Under the pieces are notes generated by a model. That model was given only the letters and a program-made list of their open reading frames with translations, was not told where the DNA came from and made no database searches. From contig CAJURY010000004.1 of assembly GCA_910589155.1 (NCBI GenBank), positions 25,616 to 89,615 of the forward strand: a stretch of DNA of 64,000 bases, in the 5' to 3' direction. The stretch is from an uncultured Oscillospiraceae bacterium. GTDB lineage: Bacteria > Bacillota > Clostridia > Oscillospirales > Oscillospiraceae. Of the stretch, positions 23,601 to 32,208 are shown one piece after another. The translations under genes and the position numbers were made by a program. How positions within the stretch are numbered: position 1 is the first letter of the stretch; the number at the start of each line of letters is the position of its first letter.

Positions 23601-24713
23601 ATGCGTTTTACCTGTGAAAAAAGCGAACTGGTTTACGCCATCAGTATTGCCAGCCGAACCGTCTCCCAAAAAAGCACTCTGCAAGTGCTGGAAGGCATCT
23701 TATGCAAAGCCGGTCACGGTTTATACCTTTCCGGCTACAATCTGGAAACTGGCATTACCGTCCATGTAGAGGCCGACGTGGTGGAAAGCGGTTCTTGCAT
23801 CTTCCCTGCCCGGCTATTTTTCGACATCGTGCGTCGTTTGCCGGAAGGACAGGTGACGATTGTGGTAGATGAAAATTATAAGGTTTCCATCCGGGCAAGC
23901 TACGCCTCCTTTACCATTTCCGCCTCCGACCCGGAGGATTACCCGGAGCTGCCCGACGTGGAGAGCAACAAGGGCGTGCATATCCCTCAGTGCAAGCTGC
24001 GGGAACTGATCTCCGGCACCTTATTCGCCGTGTCGGAAAATCAGGGGCGACCCATTCACACGGGTTGTCTTTTTGAAGTAGAGGACGACGGCATTACCGT
24101 GGTGGCGGTAGACGGCTACCGTCTGGCTCGCCGTACCTGGCGCCCCGAAGAGCCCACAGGCAGAACCATGAAATTTGTGGTTCCCTCCCCTGCCTTGAAG
24201 GAAGTGGAAAAAATTCTGGCGGATACCCAGGAGGACGCTGTGTTTACCCTAGGCCCCAAGCATATTTTGTTCGAGGTAGGCGACGCGACTCTGGTCTGCC
24301 GCCTGCTGGAGGGCGAATTTTTAAACTGGCGGCAGGTGGTGCCCACAAACAGCCCCATAAAGCTTGTGGCAAAGGTGAGTCAGCTTGCGGCTTCCTTTGA
24401 GCGGGTGGGTCTTATCGTGTCGGAAAAGGTGAAAAGCCCGGTGCGCTGCACCTTTGGAGAAAACGAAGCCCACTTCCTCACCAATACCACCATCGGCAAC
24501 GCGGAGGATCGCTGCTGTGTGGCGGGCAATGGCCAGGGACTGGAAATCGGCTTTAACTGCCGTTATATTCTAGACGCTTTGCGGGCGGTGCCCAATGAGG
24601 AGGTATGTCTGGAAATGCGGGACGGCCTCAGCCCCCTCGTCTTTACCCCTGTGGACGAAAAGGAAGATTACGCTTATATGGTATTGCCGGTGCGTCTGAA
24701 AGCCGGTTCATAA
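23601..24713 (+). CDS. dnaN: DNA polymerase III beta sliding clamp
   Basis: A 370-aa three-domain ring clamp tethering DNA polymerase. The N-terminus MRFTCEKSELVYAISIASRT and the central VDGYRLARR are family hallmarks. Full length. AAGAAGG precedes the ATG. It is the first gene right of the origin and heads a run with the S4 gene and recF. Confidence 0.97.
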   Translation: MRFTCEKSELVYAISIASRTVSQKSTLQVLEGILCKAGHGLYLSGYNLETGITVHVEADVVESGSCIFPARLFFDIVRRLPEGQVTIVVDENYKVSIRASYASFTISASDPEDYPELPDVESNKGVHIPQCKLRELISGTLFAVSENQGRPIHTGCLFEVEDDGITVVAVDGYRLARRTWRPEEPTGRTMKFVVPSPALKEVEKILADTQEDAVFTLGPKHILFEVGDATLVCRLLEGEFLNWRQVVPTNSPIKLVAKVSQLAASFERVGLIVSEKVKSPVRCTFGENEAHFLTNTTIGNAEDRCCVAGNGQGLEIGFNCRYILDALRAVPNEEVCLEMRDGLSPLVFTPVDEKEDYAYMVLPVRLKAGS

Positions 24714-24728
24714 AAAGGAAGTTTTTCT

Positions 24729-24980
24729 ATGAAAGTAATCGTGAAACGCAAACGTCAAAATGCCGAAACCCCGGTGGTCATTCACACGGAGTTTATCAAG
24801 CTGGAAGCCGCCATGAAGCTGTGCGACGCGGTTCCCTCCGGGGGAATGGGAAAAAATCTCATTCAGGACGGGGAAATTACCGTCAACGGCGAAACCTGCA
24901 CCATGCGGGGCAAAAAGCTCCGTCCGGGGGATAAGTTTTCCTGCCTTGGGGCGGATTATGTAATTTGCAATGAGAATTGA
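24729..24980 (+). CDS. yaaA: S4-domain RNA-binding protein YaaA
   Basis: An 83-aa protein of the small S4 family found between dnaN and recF in Firmicutes. EFIKLEAAMKLCDAVPSGGM, then IQDGEITVNGETCTMRGKKL, form the S4 fold. It overlaps recF by 11 bases. A role linked to ribosomes or RNA is inferred from the domain only. Confidence 0.92.
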   Translation: MKVIVKRKRQNAETPVVIHTEFIKLEAAMKLCDAVPSGGMGKNLIQDGEITVNGETCTMRGKKLRPGDKFSCLGADYVICNEN

Positions 24981-26097
24981 CCGGCTGGAGCTGGAAGGCT
25001 TTCGGAATTATGAAAATCTGGCGGTGGACTTCGACCCCGGAGTGAACCTCATCGTAGGAGACAACGCACAGGGAAAAACCAACCTGCTGGAAGCCATTAC
25101 CTATCTTTCCATGGGGCGCTCCTTCCGCACCCGAAAAGAGCAGGAGCTGATTCGCTTTGGGGCGGACTTTGCCCAGCTTCAAGGATGCATCACAGGAAGC
25201 GTCCGGGAGCAGACGATAAAAGCCACGCTGTTTGCAAGTCGGCGACCCAGGCAACTATTTTTGAACGGGTTGAAGAAAAAAACCGCGGGGGAGCTGAGCG
25301 GCGTTTTGACGACAGTTTTGTTTTGCCCGGAAGATCTTCTGGTTTTAAAAGCCGGCGCCGCCGCCCGGCGGCGGCTCATGGACGGCGCACTGGTGCAGCT
25401 TCGCCCCAATTACGACAGCGCGCTGTCCGTCTATGGCAGATTGTACGAGCAAAAAAGCAGAATTTTAAAGGAGCGGTTTGAAAATCCCTCTTTGTTGGAG
25501 GTATTGCCGGAATATAACGCCCAAATGTGCCAGGTGGGAGCGCTGCTCATTTCTTACCGCGCCAGATTTTTAAAGGCGTTGGGAGAAGCCGCCACCGCAT
25601 TTCACCGGGATTTTTCCGGGGGAAAGGAAAGTCTTGCGCTGGAATACCGGACGGTTTCCAGTGTGACGGACGTATTCGCGCCGGTGCAGGAGCTGCAGGC
25701 GCAATTGGCCGGCCACATGGAAAGCCATAAAAGAGCGGAGCTGGAAGCGGGGCAGTGTCTGTCTGGCCCTCACAAGGATGATTTTGATGTGCTGCTGGAC
25801 GGGCTGAGCCTGAAAAGCTTCGGCTCTCAGGGGCAGGTGCGATCAGCCGCCATCAGTCTGAAATTAGCCCAGCGGGCGCTGTTTTTGAAAGAAACCGGAG
25901 AAGAGCCGGCGCTGCTGCTGGACGACGTATTGTCCGAACTGGACGCCGGGCGGCAGGATTTTATTTTGAATCATATCCGCACCGGGCAGGTGTTCATCAC
26001 CTGCTGCGAAAAAACGAAGCTTACGGGGCTGGGGCAGATTTTGCAGATTGAAAAGGGAAGGCTTTTGCATAGCCTCCCGGCGGACAGGCTGCCGTGA
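24970..26097 (+). CDS. recF: DNA replication and repair protein RecF
   Basis: A 375-aa SMC-like ATPase that helps load RecA at gaps. Walker A is GDNAQGKTNLLEAI (about 30-43), the signature region is CLSGPHKDDF, and Walker B is LLLDDVLSELD. It overlaps yaaA by 11 bases. Confidence 0.96.
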   Translation: MRIDRLELEGFRNYENLAVDFDPGVNLIVGDNAQGKTNLLEAITYLSMGRSFRTRKEQELIRFGADFAQLQGCITGSVREQTIKATLFASRRPRQLFLNGLKKKTAGELSGVLTTVLFCPEDLLVLKAGAAARRRLMDGALVQLRPNYDSALSVYGRLYEQKSRILKERFENPSLLEVLPEYNAQMCQVGALLISYRARFLKALGEAATAFHRDFSGGKESLALEYRTVSSVTDVFAPVQELQAQLAGHMESHKRAELEAGQCLSGPHKDDFDVLLDGLSLKSFGSQGQVRSAAISLKLAQRALFLKETGEEPALLLDDVLSELDAGRQDFILNHIRTGQVFITCCEKTKLTGLGQILQIEKGRLLHSLPADRLP

Positions 26098-26129
26098 CGC
26101 GCTACAAGCGGTTGTATTTATTTGACACG

Positions 26130-26400
26130 CTGTGGCGCGGGAGCGCCAAAGCCTCCCTTGTGTAAAGGGAGGTGGCACGGCGCAGCCGTGACGGAGGGAT
26201 TGTCGTGCAAACGAAGTATAATAAGCAGTTTGCGCCGGAAACTTGCCGGGCTGCGCCGGGCGCACACATCGGTGCGCCCCTACGGCATAGCAGGAAAATG
26301 CCGCGCAAATTGAGACGGCAGCCGCTGTCGAGCGACCCCCAAGGGTGTGCCAAATCTGCAGCGGGGTTCGTGACGCATTGCCAGTGGGCGCTGCCCGCCT
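26130..26400. repeat. Composite repeat block between recF and gyrB
   Basis: Three elements in series: a hairpin repeat (CCTCCCTTGTGTAAAGGGAGG form at 26152-26172, then CACGGCGCAGCCGTG), a MITE right end at 26257-26285, and a reverse R1 copy at about 26310-26398. No gene is supported between 26098 and 26538. Confidence 0.7.
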
Positions 26401-26538
26401 CTATGGCATATGTTTGGATTGTCCGCTGATATGCAATGTTTCTTCTGTTTTTTATTATGATTGAAAATAAGCCAAATATTTGGCTTTTCAAATAAATTTT
26501 CGCATTTTCTCAAATTTCTTTGAAAGGGAGGTCTGTTC

Positions 26539-28473
26539 ATGTCTGACGAATTATATCAAAGGGTCGAACAGGAATATGACGCCAATCAAATTCAGGTTCT
26601 GGAAGGGCTGGAGGCCGTGCGCAAGCGTCCCGGTATGTATATCGGCTCCACCTCCGCTTCCGGTCTGCACCACCTTGTCTATGAAATCGTAGATAACGCC
26701 ATTGACGAAGCTTTGGCGGGCTACTGCAAGCATATTACCGTGACCATCAATCCCGGCGATTCCATTACCGTTACCGACGACGGCCGAGGCATCCCCGTGG
26801 ACATTCAGCCCCAGACCGGCCGCCCCGCGCTGGAGGTCGTGTATACCGTGCTCCATGCCGGCGGCAAATTCGGCGGCGGCGGCTACAAGGTCTCCGGGGG
26901 CTTGCACGGCGTAGGCGCGTCCGTTGTAAACGCCCTGTCCGAATGGCTCCAGGTGCGGGTGCATAAAAACGGCAATATTTACGAAATGCGCTTTGCAAGG
27001 GGCAATATTACCCAGGAAATGAAAATTGTCGGCAAAACCGACCGCAACGGTACGGAAGTCACCTTCCAGCCGGACAGCGAAATGTTTGACACGGTGGTTT
27101 TTGACTACGAAACCCTGCATACTCGTATGCGGGAGGAGGCGTTTTTGAACGCCGGGTTGACCATCACCATCGCGGACAAGCGCACGGAGGACGGCAAAGA
27201 TGCTACCATGTGCTATGAAGGGGGCATCCGGGAATTTGTGGCCTGGTGCAACCGAAACAAAAATCCCATTCACAATGATATCGTCTATATGCGCGGCACA
27301 AAGGGCGACGCTTCCGCGGAAATCGCACTGCAATATAACGACAGCTACAACGAATTCTTATTGAGCTTCGCCAACGATGTGCACACCACAGAAGGCGGTA
27401 TGCATGAAACCGGCTTCAAAACCGCGCTCACCAGAGTTTTGAACGCCTACGGCACGAAAAACGGCATCATCAAGGGCGACGACAAGGTAACGGGCGAGGA
27501 TTGCCGGGAGGGCATCACGGCGATTATCTCTGTGAAGCTCACGGAAGCCCAGTTTGAAGGCCAGACCAAAACCAAGCTTGGAAACGCCTATATCCGAACG
27601 CTGGTGGACGGCATTGTAAACGAGCAGCTAACCACCTACTTTGAAGAACACCCCCAGACGGCGAAAATCATTCTGGAAAAGGCCATGACCGCCAACCGCG
27701 CCAGAGAAGCCGCCCGAAAAGCCAGAGATTCCATACGGCGCAAGACCGCCTTGGGCGGCGCAGCCATGCCGGATAAGCTCCGGGACTGCAACGAATCCGA
27801 CCCCAGCCTCACGGAAATTTACATCGTGGAGGGCGACTCCGCAGGCGGCTCCGCCACCCAGGGCAGAGACTCCCGGTTCCAGGCGATTTTGCCCTTGTGG
27901 GGCAAAATGCTCAACGTGGAAAAGGCCAGAGAGGATAAGGTCATCGGCAACGACAAATTGCAGCCGGTGATCACCGCTCTGGGCGCGGGCATCGGCGAGG
28001 AATTTGACACGAGTAAATTACGCTATCACAAGGTCGTGATTATGGCCGACGCCGACGTGGACGGCAGCCATATCAGAACGCTCCTTCTCACCTTTTTCTT
28101 CCGCTTTATGCGGCCGCTGATTGAAAACGGCTATGTGTACGCCGCTATGCCGCCGCTTTTCAAGCTGGTGCGGGGCAAAACCACCCGCTACGCCTTCTCC
28201 GACCCGGAACGGGATCAGATTTCCGCGGAAATGCGGGGCGACAATCCCAACGCCAAGGTGGACATCAGCCGGAACAAGGGTCTTGGCGAAATGGATCCCC
28301 ACGAATTATGGGAGACAACCATGAACCCGGAGACCAGAACCCTGAAGCGGATTACCCTGGAGGACGCCACCAGAGCCGACGAGATTTTCACCCTTTTAAT
28401 GGGCGAAAAGGTAGAACCCCGCCGGGATTATATTGAGCAGAACGCCCAGTTTGCCCAGAATCTGGACTATTGA
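26539..28473 (+). CDS. gyrB: DNA gyrase subunit B
   Basis: A 644-aa ATPase subunit of gyrase. GHKL motif EIVDNAIDEALAG, then DDGRGIPVDI and GGLHGVGASVVNAL. The TOPRIM metal-binding motifs are EGDSAGGSA and DADVDGSHIRTLLL. Typical length for Firmicutes. GGGAGG precedes the ATG. gyrA follows after a 635-bp gap filled by a transposase relic. Confidence 0.98.
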   Translation: MSDELYQRVEQEYDANQIQVLEGLEAVRKRPGMYIGSTSASGLHHLVYEIVDNAIDEALAGYCKHITVTINPGDSITVTDDGRGIPVDIQPQTGRPALEVVYTVLHAGGKFGGGGYKVSGGLHGVGASVVNALSEWLQVRVHKNGNIYEMRFARGNITQEMKIVGKTDRNGTEVTFQPDSEMFDTVVFDYETLHTRMREEAFLNAGLTITIADKRTEDGKDATMCYEGGIREFVAWCNRNKNPIHNDIVYMRGTKGDASAEIALQYNDSYNEFLLSFANDVHTTEGGMHETGFKTALTRVLNAYGTKNGIIKGDDKVTGEDCREGITAIISVKLTEAQFEGQTKTKLGNAYIRTLVDGIVNEQLTTYFEEHPQTAKIILEKAMTANRAREAARKARDSIRRKTALGGAAMPDKLRDCNESDPSLTEIYIVEGDSAGGSATQGRDSRFQAILPLWGKMLNVEKAREDKVIGNDKLQPVITALGAGIGEEFDTSKLRYHKVVIMADADVDGSHIRTLLLTFFFRFMRPLIENGYVYAAMPPLFKLVRGKTTRYAFSDPERDQISAEMRGDNPNAKVDISRNKGLGEMDPHELWETTMNPETRTLKRITLEDATRADEIFTLLMGEKVEPRRDYIEQNAQFAQNLDY

Positions 28474-28500
28474 TTGTTTTAAGCATGAAATGCAGTGAAC

Positions 28501-28530
28501 TGTAGGGCGGGGTCATGACCCCGCCGGGCA
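28501..28530 (+). repeat. REP-like palindrome, left flank of the transposase relic
   Basis: TGTAGGGCGGGGTCATGACC followed by CCGCCGGGCA, an imperfect palindrome centred on GGTCATGACC. A matching copy lies in opposite orientation at 28968. Confidence 0.8.
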
Positions 28531-28566
28531 CTGATTCATGCAGCATCCATCGCTTTTTTATTTATA

Positions 28567-28910
28567 TGAAAGATGAGTTTGAGCGCCTGTTCTATCCCAA
28601 AAGAAAAAATCCCCGGCTGAAAAATGGATTGTTATGCCAAGTCACATTCATATGATTCTTGTACTGCAAGAACAAGCTGCTCCTTTGCCTGCTTTAGTCG
28701 GTCAATATAAATCCTATGTTACAAGAAAAATTCATGAAATGTATCCCATTTTGAATGTTTGGCAAAGGCATTTCATGAGCATGTAATACGAAATCAGGCA
28801 GGTTATGAAAAAAATTTGGAATTACATTGATGAAAATCCCATGAAGTGGAGGACGATTGCTTTTTCATTAGGGAATAGCGTTATAAATGCAGAAATGCTG
28901 TCAATATAAA
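28567..28910 (+). pseudogene. Decayed REP-associated tyrosine (Y1/IS200-like) transposase
   Basis: Recognisable pieces of a RAYT are present in several frames. They are the N-terminal motif PKRKNPRLKN near 28596, then directly the HUH region WIVMPSHIHMILVLQEQ (28626 onwards), then ALVGQYKSYVTRKIHEMYP, then FHEHVIRNQAGYEK in a second frame, then KIWNYIDENPMKW in a third. So there is an internal deletion and at least two frameshifts. The protein would have been the single-strand transposase that moves or maintains the flanking REP hairpins. Confidence 0.8.
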
Positions 28911-28967
28911 ATGAAAGGCAAAGTTATTTTGCAGAAGCGTATTTGCCATCATAATTGAATTTTTAAC

Positions 28968-28997
28968 TGCCCGGCGGAGTCATGACTTCGCCCTACA
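28968..28997 (-). repeat. REP-like palindrome, right flank of the transposase relic (inverted)
   Basis: On the - strand it reads TGTAGGGCGAAGTCATGACT then CCGCCGGGCA, differing from the left copy at only three positions. The pair forms an inverted frame around the pseudogene. Confidence 0.8.
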
Positions 28998-29108
28998 GCG
29001 CGTCATGATAGCTGCACCTGAATTTTATAGCATAAAAATGTAACGTGTATACAAGCGTATGATTGCAGGATCTCAGGAGAGCGGCACCACAAAAAGGAGG
29101 CGTTTTTA

Positions 29109-31628
29109 TTGGCGCAGCACAAAAAAGACTACAAGCCGGAGGACATTATGTACCCCGATCAGTCCATTGTGACCTCCGAGCTTGTCCATGAAATGAAAAA
29201 CAGCTACATCGAGTACGCCATGTCCGTTATTGTCGGCCGTGCGCTGCCCGACGTGCGGGACGGCCTGAAGCCGGTACACCGGCGGATCTTGTACGCGATG
29301 TATGAGGATAATCTTACTTCCGACCGCCCCTTCCGCAAGTCCGCCACCTGCGTGGGCGACGTTTTGGGTCGGTATCATCCCCATGGCGACGGTTCCGTAT
29401 ACGACGCCCTGGTGCGCTTGGCGCAGGATTTTTCCATGCGCTATATGCTGGTGGATGGTCACGGCAACTTCGGTTCCGTAGACGGCGACCCCCCGGCGGC
29501 TTACCGTTATACGGAAGCCAGAATGTCCAAAATTTCCAATGAAATGCTCCGGGACATTGAAAAGGATACGGTAAACTGGGATCCCAACTTTGACGAGACC
29601 CGGAAAGAGCCGCGGGTTTTGCCCAGCCGCTTCCCCAATCTGTTGGTAAACGGTTCTTCCGGCATCGCCGTGGGTATGGCCACCAACATCCCGCCCCACA
29701 ATTTAACGGAGGTCATCAACGCCTGTATCTGCGTGCTGGACGACCCGGAAGCGACCCTGGCCGACCTCATGGAGCACGTCACAGGCCCTGATTTTCCCAC
29801 CAAGGGCATCATTTTGGGCAGAGCGGGTATCCGCGCCGCCTACGCCACGGGCAAAGGCCGCTTAACCCTTCGGGCAAGGACGCATTTTGAAGAATTTGGC
29901 CAAAACCGCACGAGAATTATTGTGACGGAAATCCCCTATCAGGTCAACAAGCGGATGCTCATCAAAAATATGGCCGATCAGGTGAACGATAAGCGTCTGG
30001 ACGGCATTTCCGACATTCGGGACGAATCCGACCGGAACGGTATGCGCATTGTCATTGAGCTAAAAAGGGAAGCCAACGCCCAGGTGGTTTTAAACCGGCT
30101 GTTTGCTCAGACCCAACTGCAAACGACCTTCGCCATCAATATGCTGGCGCTGGTGAAAAATCAGTCTCAGCCCAAGGTTTTATCCCTACGGGAAATTCTG
30201 GACGAATATCTGGCCTTCCAGGAGGAGGTCATCATCCGGCGCACCCGGTTCGACCTGAAAAAAGCCCAGGATCGCGCCCATTTGCTGGAGGGTCTGCTCA
30301 TTGCCCAGGACAATATCGATGAAGTGATTCGGATTATCCGTACCTCCTATGATAACGCCAAGGATAATCTGATGGAAAAGTTCGGACTTTCCGACGTGCA
30401 GGCTCAGGCAATTTTGGATATGCAGCTCAAGCGTCTGCAAGGTCTGGAACGGGACAAGCTTCTGGCCGAGTACAAGGAGCTGGAAGAGCGGATCGCCTAC
30501 TACCAGCAGGTTTTGGGAGACATTAATCTGGTAAAATCCATTTTGAAGGATGAGCTGATCGCCATCCGGGACAAGTTTGGCGACGGCCGCCTGACGGAAA
30601 TCCAGGATGTGGAGGACGAAATCGATATTGAGGATCTCATCGAGGAGGAGGACTGCTGCTTTACCCTGTCCAACTGCGGTTACATGAAGCGGATGCCCGT
30701 GGACACCTACCGCACCCAGGGCAGAGGCGGCCGGGGCGTCAACGCCCAGAACCTCAAGGATGAGGATTTTGTCAAGAATATTACCATAGCGTCCACCCAC
30801 GACCATATGCTGTTTTTCACCGATTTGGGACGGGTACACCACCGCAAGGGCTATCAGATTCCCGAAGCCGGGCGCACCGCCAGAGGCACGGCCATTGTCA
30901 ACGTGCTGCCCTTGGAGCCGGGAGAAGCCGTTACCGCCATGGTTGTGACCCATGATTTCCATGAGGACGAATATTTGGTCATGGTGACAAGAAACGGAAC
31001 GGTGAAGCGCATCGCCTTTACAACCATCGCCACCAACCGAAAAACCGGGATACGGGCGCTGACATTGGAGGAGGACGACCACCTGATTTCTGTGATGCGC
31101 ACCAACGGCAACGACAATATCGTGATTGCCACCGCCGGGGGGATGGCGATTTGCTTCAACGAGCAGGATGTGCGACCCATGGGGCGGGAGGCCGCCGGCG
31201 TACGGGGCATTTCCCTCAGCGACGGAGACTATGTCATCGGCGCGGAAAAGGCGGAGGAGGGCAAGACCTTGCTCACCGTCACGGAAAACGGCTACGGCAA
31301 GCGCACGGAGCTTTCCGAGTATCTGCGCCTTGGGCCAAACGGCGAGCGAATCGCCCAGGGTCGCGGCGGCAAGGGTCTCAAAAACTATAATATTACGGCG
31401 AAAACCGGCAATGTGGCCGGCTGCCGTGTGGTAGATGAAACCGACGATGTAATTCTCATCGAGTCCGGCGGCGTGATTATCCGCATTCCTGCTGCCAGCA
31501 TCAACGTGTACAAGCGGGACACCCAAGGCGTTATCGTCATGCGGGTGGAGGAAGGCAACCGGGTCATCGGCGTGGAGCGCATCACCCCGGAAGTGGAAAG
31601 TGAAGAACAGGCCGAAGAAGGCGTCTAA
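29109..31628 (+). CDS. gyrA: DNA gyrase subunit A
   Basis: An 839-aa breakage-reunion subunit. The catalytic tyrosine is Tyr134 in AYRYTEARM, and the C-terminal GyrA box is QGRGGRGV. The start is TTG at 29109, with AAGGAGG eight bases upstream. In the quinolone-resistance region (HPHGDGSVYDALV), Gly95 takes the position of E. coli Ser83, whereas Asp99 matches Asp87. A strong terminator follows at 31635. Confidence 0.97.
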   Translation: MAQHKKDYKPEDIMYPDQSIVTSELVHEMKNSYIEYAMSVIVGRALPDVRDGLKPVHRRILYAMYEDNLTSDRPFRKSATCVGDVLGRYHPHGDGSVYDALVRLAQDFSMRYMLVDGHGNFGSVDGDPPAAYRYTEARMSKISNEMLRDIEKDTVNWDPNFDETRKEPRVLPSRFPNLLVNGSSGIAVGMATNIPPHNLTEVINACICVLDDPEATLADLMEHVTGPDFPTKGIILGRAGIRAAYATGKGRLTLRARTHFEEFGQNRTRIIVTEIPYQVNKRMLIKNMADQVNDKRLDGISDIRDESDRNGMRIVIELKREANAQVVLNRLFAQTQLQTTFAINMLALVKNQSQPKVLSLREILDEYLAFQEEVIIRRTRFDLKKAQDRAHLLEGLLIAQDNIDEVIRIIRTSYDNAKDNLMEKFGLSDVQAQAILDMQLKRLQGLERDKLLAEYKELEERIAYYQQVLGDINLVKSILKDELIAIRDKFGDGRLTEIQDVEDEIDIEDLIEEEDCCFTLSNCGYMKRMPVDTYRTQGRGGRGVNAQNLKDEDFVKNITIASTHDHMLFFTDLGRVHHRKGYQIPEAGRTARGTAIVNVLPLEPGEAVTAMVVTHDFHEDEYLVMVTRNGTVKRIAFTTIATNRKTGIRALTLEEDDHLISVMRTNGNDNIVIATAGGMAICFNEQDVRPMGREAAGVRGISLSDGDYVIGAEKAEEGKTLLTVTENGYGKRTELSEYLRLGPNGERIAQGRGGKGLKNYNITAKTGNVAGCRVVDETDDVILIESGGVIIRIPAASINVYKRDTQGVIVMRVEEGNRVIGVERITPEVESEEQAEEGV

Positions 31629-31634
31629 AGGTTC

Positions 31635-31672
31635 AAACAGGAAAGCCAGAATTCTGGCTTTCCTGTTTTTTT
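31635..31672 (+). terminator. gyrA terminator
   Basis: AAACAGGAAAGCCAGA / TCTGGCTTTCCTGTTT stem followed by T run, seven bases after the stop codon. Confidence 0.92.
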
Positions 31673-31825
31673 ATATGAACTGGGGCGCAGTTTCAAGAAT
31701 GCGTCATATGCCTGCAAAATTTGAAACATATTCCAATTCTTTGCAAGAACCAATTTTCGCCGCAAGGGCGCAACTGCGTGTTCGCCTGTTTCCACCCGGC
31801 TTTCGGCGCAAGCCCAATAAAAGAT

Positions 31826-31956
31826 CGTAGTATGTGTGCGCCCGTTTCCAACTTTTCGTGAGAACGCTGTCATTGCGCGAAAGCATAGTCAACGCGGCAA
31901 TCTCTCGAATCTGTCATTGCCTCCCAACGGGCGAACACACAGGTTCGCCCCTACGG
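31826..31956. repeat. MITE copy (131 bp) with a damaged left end
   Basis: The right end CGCCCCTACGG is intact; the left end has lost the GGGGCG block. The core keeps the GAACGCTGTCATTGCG motif seen in the long copies. Between 31957 and 32208 only a weak GGAAGG...CCTTCC stem near 32117 is seen. Confidence 0.65.
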
Positions 31957-32208
31957 CAACGACTGCTACCATGGCAGCGCCTTTGCGTCGTATATGCAAC
32001 TGCGACGCAAAATAGGACAAGAGCACTGTGAGAAAAGAAGGAGATTGATCCCCGCACCAGGCCAGTTGCCCGCAGCAGTGCAACAAACGCCCTTTTTTTC
32101 GCAAGAATTGAGAAGGAAGGTTTATCCAATGGAGCCTTCCACAAACAGTTGAAAAAATTGCCGTTGCCTTTCGTCTTGGCAATGGCCGCGAAAAAGGGAG
32201 GAAACAGC

